From assembly GCA_017445015.1 (NCBI GenBank), contig JAFSVL010000014.1, positions 1-64,000 on the forward strand: 64,000 nt of DNA. Reading direction: 5' to 3'. The stretch comes from Bacteroidales bacterium. GTDB taxonomy: Bacteria > Bacteroidota > Bacteroidia > Bacteroidales > UBA932. Positions 17,216 through 25,987 of the stretch are shown here, in pieces. Position numbers and translations under genes: made by a program. The notes beneath the pieces were generated by a model. That model was not told the origin of the DNA and did not search any database. It worked only from the letters and a program-made list of their open reading frames with translations. How positions within the stretch are numbered: position 1 is the first letter of the stretch; every line of letters begins with the position of its first letter.

Positions 17216-18660
17216 AGCTCTCAGAAATCATCAAAGACTGCGGGGTCATCACCCTCCGCTGCTCCGGGGATCCTGAAATCACCGCGCTGGTCAACGACTC
17301 CCGCAAAGCCGTTGCGGGCTGTCTCTTCGCTGCCGTCCGCGGCTGCGGGAATGACGGACATGCCTATATCGGCGCGGCTGTCGAAAAGGGAGCCGTCGCC
17401 GTGCTTTGCGAAGAGGGGGCCGACGTTCCCGAGGGCGTGGCCGCCGTCTTCTGCAAAAGCAGCAAGAGGGCCGTCGCCCGCGCAGCGGATGCTTTCTACG
17501 GACATCCGTCGGGAAAACTGAAACTGGTCGGCATTACCGGGACCAACGGCAAGACCACCACGGTCACGATGCTTTACCAGCTCTTCCGCGAACTCGGGCA
17601 CGAATGCGGACTGCTCTCCACCATCGCCAATTATGTAGGAACCCGCTGCAGCGAAACCGCCAATACCACTTCCGACCCCGTCACCCTCAACGCACTGCTC
17701 TCCGACATGGTCGGCGCAGGCTGCGAATACGCCTTCATGGAGGTCAGTTCCATCGGCGTCGAGCAGCAGCGGATCGCAGGGCTGGAATTCGCCGCGGGCA
17801 TTTTCTCCAACCTGACCCACGACCATCTCGACTATCACGGCAGTTTCAGCGAATACCTGCGCTGCAAAAAACTGTTTTTCGACGGACTCGGCAAAAAAGC
17901 CGTCGCGCTCATCAACACCGACGACCGCAACGCCGAAATCATGGTACAGAACTGCGCCGCGCGCGTCGTGCGCTACTCCTGCAAGTCCGACGCCGACCAC
18001 AAATGCCGCATCCTCGAACAGGGGGTGGGCGGCATGATGCTCCGTATCGACGGCACCGAAACCTGGACAACGCTCACCGGCACGCATAATGCCTACAACC
18101 TGCTTGCCGTTTATGCGACGGCGCGCGAGCTCGGAATAGCGAAGGACGAGGCACTGGTGGCCCTCTCAAAACTCCAGGCGGCAAAAGGCCGGATGGAAAC
18201 GATACACGGACCGCGGAACATCAGCGCCGTCATCGACTATGCCCACACGCCGGACGCGCTGGAGAACGTGCTCAAGGCCCTGCGGGAAGTCGCACCGAAG
18301 CAGCAGCTCATCTGCCTCTTCGGCTGCGGGGGCGACCGGGACCGCAGCAAGCGCCCCGAAATGGCGGAGGTCGCGCAAAAATACGCTGACCGGCTCATCA
18401 TCACTTCCGACAACAGCCGCTCCGAGCGCACGGCGGACATCATTGCCGAAATCAAGACGGGCCTGAATGCCAAAGGGCTCTCGAAAACCCTCTGCATCGA
18501 GGATCGCGCGGAGGCTATCCGCACGGCCATCCTCACCGCCCCCGACGGCGCCGTCATCCTGCTCGCGGGCAAAGGACACGAAACCTATCAGATCCTCTCC
18601 GACGGGAAGCACCACTTCGACGAACGGGAAATCGTGAACGCAACCTTCCAATCCCTGTAG
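17212..18660 (+). CDS. murE: UDP-N-acetylmuramoyl-tripeptide synthetase MurE
   Basis: Adds the third stem-peptide residue (meso-diaminopimelate in most Bacteroidota) to UDP-MurNAc-L-Ala-D-Glu in the cytoplasm. The 482-residue protein has the N-terminal VNDSRKAVAGCLFAAVRG motif, the ATP loop GITGTNGKTTT (108-116), the NLTHDHLDYHGSF substrate block, and the C-terminal DYAHTPDALENVL and LLAGKGHETYQ motifs. The residue-selecting motif, DNPR in DAP enzymes, reads DNSR (400-403); the Arg that contacts DAP is kept, so DAP remains the best guess. It overlaps ftsI by 4 nt and ends 3 nt before mraY. Confidence 0.96.
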   Translation: MKLSEIIKDCGVITLRCSGDPEITALVNDSRKAVAGCLFAAVRGCGNDGHAYIGAAVEKGAVAVLCEEGADVPEGVAAVFCKSSKRAVARAADAFYGHPSGKLKLVGITGTNGKTTTVTMLYQLFRELGHECGLLSTIANYVGTRCSETANTTSDPVTLNALLSDMVGAGCEYAFMEVSSIGVEQQRIAGLEFAAGIFSNLTHDHLDYHGSFSEYLRCKKLFFDGLGKKAVALINTDDRNAEIMVQNCAARVVRYSCKSDADHKCRILEQGVGGMMLRIDGTETWTTLTGTHNAYNLLAVYATARELGIAKDEALVALSKLQAAKGRMETIHGPRNISAVIDYAHTPDALENVLKALREVAPKQQLICLFGCGGDRDRSKRPEMAEVAQKYADRLIITSDNSRSERTADIIAEIKTGLNAKGLSKTLCIEDRAEAIRTAILTAPDGAVILLAGKGHETYQILSDGKHHFDEREIVNATFQSL

Positions 18661-18663
18661 GCC

Positions 18664-19920
18664 ATGCTGTACCGACTTTTTGAACTTCTCCAAGGCTACG
18701 ACATCCCGGGGCAGCACCTGATGGATTACCTGAGTTTCCGCGCCGTACTGGCCGCGGTCATCAGCATGCTGATCGCTTTCTTCGCAGGAAAGCGCATCAT
18801 CGCCTGGCTGCAGCGAAAGCAGATCGGCGAGACCATCCGCGACCTGGGACTCGAAGGGCAGATGCAGAAGAAAGGCACCCCGACCATGGGCGGCATCATC
18901 ATCATCGTCGCCCTCGTCTCCAGCGTCCTGCTGGTCTGCGACCTGCACAACATCTATATCCTTCTCCTGCTCCTCACCACGCTGTGGTGCGGGACGATGG
19001 GTTTCATCGACGACTCCATCAAGACCTTCAAGCATAACAAGGAGGGCATGAGCGAAAAGGCGAAACTCGCCGGGCAGCTGGGCCTGGGCCTGATTATCGC
19101 CCTTACCGTCTGCTTCAGCAGCGATATCGTCGTCCGCGAGCGGGTGCACGCGGAAAGCACGACAACGGTCCGGGACTCCCTGGACGTCGATTCCGAAATG
19201 GCGGTCAGAGGCGGACGCTGGAGCGGAGAGGACGTGGTCAAAAGCACCAAGACCACGATTCCCTTTGTCAAGGACCATGAGTTCGATTACAAATGGTTCT
19301 CCCCCTTCAAGGGCCGCTGGGGCTGGTACTGCAAATGGGCCGTCTATATGCTTATGATCGTGCTGGTCATCATGGCCTGTTCCAACGGCGCCAACCTCAC
19401 GGACGGGATGGACGGGCTGGCGGCGGGCACATCGGCCATCGTCGCGGCGCTTATCGGCATACTGGCCTGGCTGGGGGGCAATATCGTCAATGCGGGATAC
19501 CTTCATATCATGTATATCCCGGGCAGCGGTGAAATCGTGGTGTTCATGTCCGCGTTCGCCGGCGCGCTCATCGGCTTCCTCTGGTACAACACCTTCCCCG
19601 CCCAGGTATTCATGGGGGACACCGGCAGCCTTACCATCGGCGGCATCATCGGCGTGGGGGCCGTGCTGATCCGCAAGGAACTGCTGCTCCCCCTGCTCTG
19701 CGGCATTTTCTTTATTGAAAGCGTTTCGGTACTGATCCAGCGCTTCTGGTTCAGGCATACGAAGAAAAAATACGGCGAGGGCCGGCGCGTCTTCCTGATG
19801 GCGCCGATCCATCATCACTATCAGAAAAAAGGCATCCCGGAGCCGCGCATCGTGACGCGCTTCTGGATTGTCGGCATCATACTGGGACTGGCGACATTGG
19901 CCATTTTAAAAATCAGATAA
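18664..19920 (+). CDS. mraY: Phospho-N-acetylmuramoyl-pentapeptide transferase MraY
   Basis: Forms lipid I by moving phospho-MurNAc-pentapeptide from UDP to undecaprenyl phosphate at the inner membrane. The 418-residue polytopic protein has GQMQKKGTPTMGGIIII (about 75-90), the catalytic region FIDDSIKTFKHNKEG, NLTDGMDGLAAG, AQVFMGDTGSL and the C-terminal MAPIHHHYQKKG His cluster. It is ~55 residues longer than the E. coli protein because of a hydrophilic insert around residues 155-215, which is usual in Bacteroidota. It is followed by a 141-nt gap filled by a palindromic element. Confidence 0.97.
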   Translation: MLYRLFELLQGYDIPGQHLMDYLSFRAVLAAVISMLIAFFAGKRIIAWLQRKQIGETIRDLGLEGQMQKKGTPTMGGIIIIVALVSSVLLVCDLHNIYILLLLLTTLWCGTMGFIDDSIKTFKHNKEGMSEKAKLAGQLGLGLIIALTVCFSSDIVVRERVHAESTTTVRDSLDVDSEMAVRGGRWSGEDVVKSTKTTIPFVKDHEFDYKWFSPFKGRWGWYCKWAVYMLMIVLVIMACSNGANLTDGMDGLAAGTSAIVAALIGILAWLGGNIVNAGYLHIMYIPGSGEIVVFMSAFAGALIGFLWYNTFPAQVFMGDTGSLTIGGIIGVGAVLIRKELLLPLLCGIFFIESVSVLIQRFWFRHTKKKYGEGRRVFLMAPIHHHYQKKGIPEPRIVTRFWIVGIILGLATLAILKIR

Positions 19921-19936
19921 CGCGCGGGGGGGGATT

Positions 19937-20013
19937 GCAGAAGTACCGGCTTCTGCGACCATTTACCCGGACAGGGTTGCAAAGCAACAGGGAGCAGAAG
20001 CCGGTACTTCTGC
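19937..20013 (+). repeat. Structured palindromic element, family B, copy 1 (mraY-murD gap)
   Basis: A perfect 20-bp inverted repeat (gcagaagtaccggcttctgc at 19937-19956, its complement at 19994-20013) flanks a 37-nt core (19957-19993). The core begins gaccatttacccgga, contains the small hairpin gttgc-aaa-gcaac, and ends caggga. The same core, 33 of 37 identical, recurs inverted at 30155-30225 with entirely different arms. Each 20-bp arm is itself a palindrome (gcagaag/cttctgc around taccgg), so the DNA or RNA can fold either as one long stem or as two hairpins. Confidence 0.85.
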
Positions 20014-20061
20014 GGCAGCGAGAAGCGATAAGGAGAACCAAGGATAAAAAAAGATATAAAT

Positions 20062-21402
20062 ATGAACAGAATCGTTGTATTGGGCGGAGCGGAGAGCGGA
20101 GTAGGTGCCGCGGTGCTCGCAAAAGTGAAAGGCTTCGACGTTTTCCTATCGGATAACGGAACGATCAAGGAAGAATATGCCGCCATGCTGAATCAATGGG
20201 AAATCCCCTTCGAGCAGGGCGGTCACAGCGAAGAGAAGATACTCTGCGCCGACGAAGTCATCAAAAGCCCCGGCATCCCCTCCACGGCACCGCTCATACA
20301 AAAACTCGCCGGACAGGGAACGCACATCGTCTCCGAAATCGAGTTCGCCTCCCGCTACGACAAGGCCAGGAAAATCTGCATCACCGGCTCCAACGGCAAG
20401 ACCACGACAACCTCCCTGATCCACTACCTGCTCAAGGAAGCGGGACTGAACGTCGGTCTGGGCGGGAACATCGGCAAGAGCTACGCCCTGCAGGTTGCCA
20501 CTGAAAAACACGACTACTACGTCTTGGAAATCAGCAGTTTCCAATTGGACGACACCTACGATTTCCGGCCGGACATCGCCATAATCACCAATATCACCCC
20601 GGATCATCTGGACCGCTACGACCACAAGATGGAGAATTACGTGCGCGCGAAGTTCAAGATCACGCAGAACCTCCGTCCGGAAGACTGCTTCATCTTCGAC
20701 TCCGATGACGCCATCACCATCGACCACCTGAGCAAAATCGTGCTCAAGGCCAAGATGCTGCCCTTCTCGCAGGAAAAGGAAGTGGCGCAGGGCGCTTTCG
20801 TCAAAGAGGACAAAATGGTGGTCCGCGTGAACGGCGGCGAGACGGACATCTTCCTCAAGAGCCTCGCGCTTCCCGGCCGCCACAACCTCTACAACTCCAT
20901 GGCGGCTGCGATTGCCGCAAAGGTGAGCGGCGTAAAGGACGAGGTCATCCGCGAGTCCCTGAGTTCCTTCAGGGGCATCGAGCACCGCCTGGAGAAAGTG
21001 CTCAGCGTAGGCGGCGTACTCTATGTCAACGACTCCAAGGCCACCAACGTAGATGCCGCCTGGTACGCCCTCGAATGCCAGGACAAACCGGTCGTCTGGA
21101 TTGTGGGCGGGAAGGATAAGGGCAACGATTACGAAGTCCTCAAGCCCGTCGTCCGCCAGAAGGTCCGCGCCATCGTCTGCCTCGGGGTGGACAACGCCAA
21201 GATCCACGATGCGTTTGAAGGCATCGTCGGAAAAGACAACATCTGCGACACCCGCAGCGCCGACGACGCGGTAAAGGCCGCCGCCCGCTTCGCCACCAAG
21301 GGCGACGTGGTGCTCCTGAGTCCCTGCTGCGCCAGTTTCGACCTCTTCCAGAACTATGAGGACCGCGGGTGCCGGTTCAAAGCCGCCGTTAGGAAACTTT
21401 AA
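20062..21402 (+). CDS. murD: UDP-N-acetylmuramoylalanine--D-glutamate ligase MurD
   Basis: Adds D-Glu to UDP-MurNAc-L-Ala. The 446-residue Mur ligase begins with a nucleotide-binding N-terminal domain (IVVLGGAESGVGAAVLA) and has KSPGIP, the ATP loop ITGSNGKTTTT (107-117), NITPDHLDRYD, GIEHRLEKV, NDSKATNVDAAWYAL and the ending LLSPCCASFDLFQNYEDRGCRFKAAV. The ATG at 20062 follows an A-rich stretch after the family B palindrome. Downstream ftsW starts 3 nt later. Identity is certain from motifs and operon position. Confidence 0.97.
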   Translation: MNRIVVLGGAESGVGAAVLAKVKGFDVFLSDNGTIKEEYAAMLNQWEIPFEQGGHSEEKILCADEVIKSPGIPSTAPLIQKLAGQGTHIVSEIEFASRYDKARKICITGSNGKTTTTSLIHYLLKEAGLNVGLGGNIGKSYALQVATEKHDYYVLEISSFQLDDTYDFRPDIAIITNITPDHLDRYDHKMENYVRAKFKITQNLRPEDCFIFDSDDAITIDHLSKIVLKAKMLPFSQEKEVAQGAFVKEDKMVVRVNGGETDIFLKSLALPGRHNLYNSMAAAIAAKVSGVKDEVIRESLSSFRGIEHRLEKVLSVGGVLYVNDSKATNVDAAWYALECQDKPVVWIVGGKDKGNDYEVLKPVVRQKVRAIVCLGVDNAKIHDAFEGIVGKDNICDTRSADDAVKAAARFATKGDVVLLSPCCASFDLFQNYEDRGCRFKAAVRKL

Positions 21403-21405
21403 GGC

Positions 21406-22707
21406 ATGAAAGAGAAGAAAAACCCGTGGGTACTGGCCCTGCTGAACCGGCTGGAGGGCGACAAGGTCATCTGGATGATCCTGATGATGCTCGTCCTGAT
21501 TTCCGTCGTCTGCATGTTCTCCTCATCATCCCGTCTGCTGGAGGGGGGACGCACCCGCGTGGATATTGTACGCACCCAGCTGATGGTCGTGGCGGGAGGC
21601 CTGGGCATCGTCCTGATCCTCTACAATATCCGCAGTATCGAGTTTTTCCGGAAAGTCTCCTTCTGGATGCTTCCTGTTTCGCTGTCGCTGCTGCTTGCCC
21701 TGCGGGTGCTGCCTGCGGAAGGGAGCATCTGCGCGCCCAACATCAACGGCGCCCACCGCGTCATCGAGATAGCGGGGAAGCAGATCCACGTGCTGGAAAT
21801 TGCCAAAATCGCCATGGTGCTTTATCTGGGCTGGGCGCTGGACGCCTTCAAGAACAAGCGTATCCGCTGGCCGTATGAGGAACTCTGGCAGAGCATCCTC
21901 TATATCTATCTCCCCTTCGTCGCCGTGTTCGTACTGGTCCTGTTGAGCAGCAACTCCGCAGCCATCATGATCGGCGGCATCATGTTCCTTGTGATCCTGC
22001 TCGGAGGAGGCAGCAAACGCGACCTTGGCGTCATCATCGCCGCAGCCATCGTACTCGTGTTCATCTGTTTCGGCATCTACAAAATCAGCGGCGGGAAATA
22101 CTGCGAACGGATCGGAACGGGCATTTCGCGTATCTTCGACCGTCACGACTGGGAAAGGCAGTTCCTCGAAAATCCCAGGAACTCGACGGCCTACAACGAA
22201 GCGAAAGACCATCTCCAGCAGGGCTACAGCGCAAAAATCGCCATCCATGAAGGCGGAATCCTGGGAAAGGGGCCGGGACAGAGCACCCAGCGCTATATCG
22301 TGCCGGACATGCCTTCAGACTATATGTATAGTTTTATCGTAGAAGAATACGGGCTCTGGGGAGCTATCCTGGTGCTGTCGCTTTACGTGTCGCTGATGGC
22401 GCGGGGGGCGATTATCGCACGCGACATCGGAGACAGCCTCTATGCCAAACTGGTAGTCGCAGGGCTTTGCCTGCTGATTGTCGGCCAGGCATTCCTGCAC
22501 ATGCTGGTCAATATCGATATCGGACCGATGACCGGCCAGACGCTGCCCATGATCAGCCATGGGAATTTCGCCTTCCTGTGTTTCTCCGTGGCTTTCGGCA
22601 TCCTGCTGTCCTTCAGCCGACAGGCACGTAAGCGCATCGCGACCGAAACGGCCAAGGCGACACCCATCATCGAAGACCCTGTAAGATTTGAAAAGGATGA
22701 GTTATAG
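21406..22707 (+). CDS. ftsW: Septal peptidoglycan glycosyltransferase FtsW (SEDS family)
   Basis: A SEDS-family polymerase that works with FtsI at the septum. The 433-residue protein has about ten membrane helices. Recognisable blocks are NGAHRVIEIAGKQIHVLEIAKIAMVLY, the loop with RHDWERQFLENPRNSTAY and LQQGYSAKIAIHEGGILGKGPGQSTQRYIVPDMPSDYMYSFIVEEYG, and the C-terminal PMTGQTLPMISHGN. The position between murD and murG identifies it as FtsW rather than RodA. The C-terminus overlaps murG by 11 nt. Confidence 0.96.
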   Translation: MKEKKNPWVLALLNRLEGDKVIWMILMMLVLISVVCMFSSSSRLLEGGRTRVDIVRTQLMVVAGGLGIVLILYNIRSIEFFRKVSFWMLPVSLSLLLALRVLPAEGSICAPNINGAHRVIEIAGKQIHVLEIAKIAMVLYLGWALDAFKNKRIRWPYEELWQSILYIYLPFVAVFVLVLLSSNSAAIMIGGIMFLVILLGGGSKRDLGVIIAAAIVLVFICFGIYKISGGKYCERIGTGISRIFDRHDWERQFLENPRNSTAYNEAKDHLQQGYSAKIAIHEGGILGKGPGQSTQRYIVPDMPSDYMYSFIVEEYGLWGAILVLSLYVSLMARGAIIARDIGDSLYAKLVVAGLCLLIVGQAFLHMLVNIDIGPMTGQTLPMISHGNFAFLCFSVAFGILLSFSRQARKRIATETAKATPIIEDPVRFEKDEL

Positions 22708-23821
22708 AGCACTGCGAGTCATCATCAGCGGCGGAGGGACGGGAGGCCATATCTTCCCGGCCATATCCATCGCCGACGCCCTTCGGAAAGCCAATCCCGA
22801 TACGGAAATCCTGTTTGTGGGAGCCGAGGGGAAAATGGAGATGGAGAAGGTGCCGGCGGCGGGATACCGCATCGTCGGGCTTCCGGTGGCGGGTCTCCAG
22901 CGGAAACTGACGCCGGAAAGCCTCTGGAAAAATCTCCAGCTTCCCTTTAAACTGCTCAAAAGCAACCGCAGGGCGGGAAAGATCCTGCGGGATTTCCGGC
23001 CGGAGATCGCCGTAGGCGTGGGCGGATATGCCAGCGCTCCCCTGCTCCGCGCAGCCCAGAAGCGCGGCATTCCCACATTGCTCCAGGAACAGAACGGATT
23101 CGCGGGAATAGCCAACAAACTGCTCGGGAAACGGGCCAAAGCCATCTGCGTGGCCTACGAGGGCATGGAACGCTTTTTCCCGGCGGAGCGCATCGTCATG
23201 ACGGGCAACCCCATCCGCGCCGATATCCATCCTTACGGGGAGGAAGAACGCGCCGCAGGCCTCGACTTTTACGGGCTCGACGCCGCTAAAAAGCATATTC
23301 TCGTCATCGGCGGAAGCCTCGGCAGCGCCACCCTCAACCGGAGCATGAGATGCTGGATCGAGGCGGGATGTCCCGGCAGCGAAGGCGTGGAAGTACTCTG
23401 GCAGTGCGGGGGCTGGTATCAGGCGGAGACCGATGCCTTCATGGCGGCGCACCCCGGCGCTCCGGTCAGGCACAGCGCCTTCCTGAAACGGATGGACCTC
23501 GCCTATGCGATGGCCGACGTGGTCATTTCCCGTTCCGGCGCATCGTCCGTTTCGGAAATCTGCGCCGCCGGCAAGGCCGCGGTATTCGTACCATCGCCCA
23601 ATGTGGCCGAAGACCACCAGACGCACAATGCCATGGCCCTGGTGCGGCGGAATGCGGCCCTGCTCGTCAAGGATGCCCAGGCACCGGAAAAAATGATGCC
23701 GGAGGCGCTGGCGCTGCTCTCCGACGACACGCGCCGCGCGTCCCTGGAAAAGAATGTATTGTCGATGGCCCTCCCCGATGCGGCGCAGGCCATCGTGAAA
23801 GAAATCTACAAATGGGTATGA
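22697..23821 (+). CDS. murG: UDP-GlcNAc--undecaprenyl-pyrophosphoryl-MurNAc-pentapeptide transferase MurG
   Basis: Converts lipid I to lipid II on the cytoplasmic face of the inner membrane. The 374-residue GT28 enzyme starts with VIISGGGTGGHIFPAISIADAL and has VGVGGYASAPLLRAA, LQEQNGFAGIANKLL, GNPIR, VIGGSLGSATLN and the UDP-GlcNAc-binding ISRSGASSVSEICAAGKAAVFVPSP...EDHQTHNA. ATG at 22697 is chosen over an upstream in-frame TTG (22688); it overlaps the ftsW stop. The murG stop overlaps the murC start (ATGA). Confidence 0.97.
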   Translation: MSYRALRVIISGGGTGGHIFPAISIADALRKANPDTEILFVGAEGKMEMEKVPAAGYRIVGLPVAGLQRKLTPESLWKNLQLPFKLLKSNRRAGKILRDFRPEIAVGVGGYASAPLLRAAQKRGIPTLLQEQNGFAGIANKLLGKRAKAICVAYEGMERFFPAERIVMTGNPIRADIHPYGEEERAAGLDFYGLDAAKKHILVIGGSLGSATLNRSMRCWIEAGCPGSEGVEVLWQCGGWYQAETDAFMAAHPGAPVRHSAFLKRMDLAYAMADVVISRSGASSVSEICAAGKAAVFVPSPNVAEDHQTHNAMALVRRNAALLVKDAQAPEKMMPEALALLSDDTRRASLEKNVLSMALPDAAQAIVKEIYKWV

Positions 23822-25170
23822 ACGTATATTTTATAGGTATCGGCGGCATTGGGATGAGCGCCATCGCCCGATACTACAAGCGCAAAGGCAATACCGTGTC
23901 AGGCTATGACCGGACACGCTCGCTGCTGACCGCAGAACTCGAAGCCGAAGGCATTCCCGTGCACTACAGTCCGGATTGTAGCCTCATCCCTTCCGACAAG
24001 GGGACGACGCTGGTCATCTGGACGCCGGCCGTTCCGCAGGACATGGAAGAACTGGTTTATGTCCGCGAGAACGGCTACCGGCTCATCAAGCGTTCCCGCG
24101 CACTGGGGGAAATCTGCATCGGGCAGCGCTGCCTGGCCGTCGCCGGGACGCACGGCAAGACCACCACGACCACATTGATTGCGCACATCATGAACGAGAG
24201 CGGCCCCGGAGCATCGGCCTTCCTGGGCGGCATTTCCAAAAACTACGGGACCAACCTGCTGGTCAGCGCAGAGAAAAACATCGTCGTCGAGGCGGACGAA
24301 TTCGACCGTTCGTTCCTCCAGCTCAACCCTACCGTCGCCGTCATTACGGCCATGGATGCGGACCATCTTGACATTTACGGGGACCTTGCGCACGTACAGG
24401 ATGCCTACCGGCAGTTCGCCTCCCAGGTGGGAGGGACGCTGATTCTCAAATACGGCCTCCCGATTACCCGGGAAGAGGTCAGCGCACACATCTATACCTA
24501 CCATCTGGATAATCCCGAAGCGGATTTCCACGGGGAAAACCTGCAGGCGGAAGCGGACGGGCACTACCGTTTCGACCTCGCCTACCCCGGCGGCCTAATC
24601 CAGGACATCCGGGCGGGCATACCGGGCTGGATCGGTGTGGAAAACAGCATCGCCGCCGCCGCCGTCTGCCTCTGCGAAGGGATTTCCCACGCCGGTATCC
24701 GCAAGTCCGTGGGCAATTTTCAGGGCGTGCGCAGAAGACTGGACGAGCGTTTCGCCGCGCCCGGACTCAATTATATCGATGATTACGCCCACCATCCCGC
24801 CGAGCTCGCCGCAGCCATCAGCTCGTTGCGGAAGGTCTTCCCGGGGCGGAAAATTACGGGGGTATTCCAACCGCACCTCTACACCCGGACAAGGGATTTC
24901 GCCCCGGAGTTCGCCGCGGCGCTCAGTTCGCTGGACAGCCTGATCCTGCTGGATATCTACCCTGCCCGCGAGGAGCCGATTCCGGGGGTCACTTCCGCAC
25001 TGATCCTGGACGCGGCAACCTGCCCCGAAAAGGTCCTGGTCCGCAAGGATGAACTGCTGGATTATCTGAAAGACAAAGCGTTGGATGTGCTGGTGACCTT
25101 TGGTGCCGGAGATATCGACCGGCTGGTGGAGCCCATCGCAGCTATGCTTTGCGCCCGGAGGGAGCGGTAG
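23818..25170 (+). CDS. murC: UDP-N-acetylmuramate--L-alanine ligase MurC
   Basis: First amino-acid-adding ligase of the stem peptide. The product is about 450 residues: FIGIGGIGMSAIARYYKRKGNTVSGYD at the N-terminus, VAGTHGKTTTTTLIAH as the ATP loop, EADEFDRSFLQLNPTVAVITAMDADHLDIYG, GVRRRLDERF, IDDYAHHPAELAAAI and VFQPHLYTRTRDF. Two in-frame ATGs are possible (23812, 23818); 23818 makes the usual ATGA overlap with murG. The last codons and the TAG stop lie inside the left arm of a family A palindrome. Confidence 0.97.
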   Translation: MNVYFIGIGGIGMSAIARYYKRKGNTVSGYDRTRSLLTAELEAEGIPVHYSPDCSLIPSDKGTTLVIWTPAVPQDMEELVYVRENGYRLIKRSRALGEICIGQRCLAVAGTHGKTTTTTLIAHIMNESGPGASAFLGGISKNYGTNLLVSAEKNIVVEADEFDRSFLQLNPTVAVITAMDADHLDIYGDLAHVQDAYRQFASQVGGTLILKYGLPITREEVSAHIYTYHLDNPEADFHGENLQAEADGHYRFDLAYPGGLIQDIRAGIPGWIGVENSIAAAAVCLCEGISHAGIRKSVGNFQGVRRRLDERFAAPGLNYIDDYAHHPAELAAAISSLRKVFPGRKITGVFQPHLYTRTRDFAPEFAAALSSLDSLILLDIYPAREEPIPGVTSALILDAATCPEKVLVRKDELLDYLKDKALDVLVTFGAGDIDRLVEPIAAMLCARRER

Positions 25171-25230
25171 AGCCCCTTCGGCTCCGCAATACGCAGGAGC
25201 TTAGTCGCCTCAGGGGCAGCTACCGCTCCC
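25160..25230. repeat. Palindromic intergenic element, family A, copy 2 (murC-ftsQ gap)
   Basis: Perfect 11-bp arms (gggagcggtag at 25160-25170, ctaccgctccc at 25220-25230) enclose a core almost identical to that at 9407-9469 (gccccttcggctccg, acgcaggagcttagtcgc, ctcaggggcagct). The left arm includes the murC stop codon. Orientation is the same as copy 1. Confidence 0.82.
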
Positions 25231-25261
25231 CTGGGCAACAAAGAAAAGGAAATGGAATGCA

Positions 25262-25987
25262 ATGAATAACGGATTGATACGATATCTATTGGGAGCGGCT
25301 TTTGTCGCAGGGGTGGCGATACTGACCGGCGCCGGCATTGCGGGTTACAACCGCAGTGTCTCCGATATGGCATGCCATTCCCTTGAAATCGACTTCAAAG
25401 GCGGGGAACCTTTTTTAAGCGCAGAGGATATCCTTGACCTCCTGGAACGGGAGTACGGCGTTTTTGTCGGACAGCGCATCCAGGATATTTCCCTGAGCCG
25501 CATGGAGGCCATATTGGATGCCAGCGGCCCTGTACGGAAGAGCGAAGCCTGGATCAGCGGCGACGGGGTACTGCACGTATCCCTGAGGCAGCGCGACCCC
25601 GTCCTGCGTTTCAGTGAGGGCAGGAACGGCTTTTACATCGACACGGAGGGCGTTGTCTTCCCCTTGCAATCTACCCATCAGGCGGACGTTCCCGTCGTCA
25701 GCGGCCCGCGACCTTCCGGAGAGGACTGGCCGATAAAAGTCGTCCATACGGTCCGATACCTCCGGGAAAGGGGCGTGAGCACCGATTCCCTGCACTGCAA
25801 CAAGGGCGGCGAACTTACGCTCATCGGCGCCGGCGGCGAACATATCCTGCTCGGCAGGCCCGGCCGGATCAGCGAACAATATCCGCTGCTGCAATGCTAT
25901 TACGAGCGTATCAGCCCCGTCCGCGAGGGTTATAAAAGCATCAATCTGAAATATTCAAATCAAATCATATGCAGGAAAAGTATATAG
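25262..25987 (+). CDS. ftsQ: Cell division protein FtsQ
   Basis: A bitopic divisome protein bridging cytoplasmic and periplasmic components. The 241-residue product has an N-terminal membrane helix (YLLGAAFVAGVAILTGAGIAGY, about 8-29), a POTRA-like segment (FLSAEDILDLLEREYGVFVGQRIQDISLSRMEAILDASGPVRKSEAWIS, read in pieces) and a FtsQ/DivIB domain with VSLRQRDPVLRF and NGFYIDTEGVVFPL. The C-terminal part (EQYPLLQCYYERI...YKSINLKYSNQIICRK) is typical of Bacteroidota FtsQ. It overlaps ftsA by 19 nt. Confidence 0.92.
   Translation: MNNGLIRYLLGAAFVAGVAILTGAGIAGYNRSVSDMACHSLEIDFKGGEPFLSAEDILDLLEREYGVFVGQRIQDISLSRMEAILDASGPVRKSEAWISGDGVLHVSLRQRDPVLRFSEGRNGFYIDTEGVVFPLQSTHQADVPVVSGPRPSGEDWPIKVVHTVRYLRERGVSTDSLHCNKGGELTLIGAGGEHILLGRPGRISEQYPLLQCYYERISPVREGYKSINLKYSNQIICRKSI

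Noticed and set aside
18166..19818. A 550-codon minus-strand open frame across murE/mraY
   Set aside because: Antisense shadow of two intact, motif-complete genes in the dcw operon.
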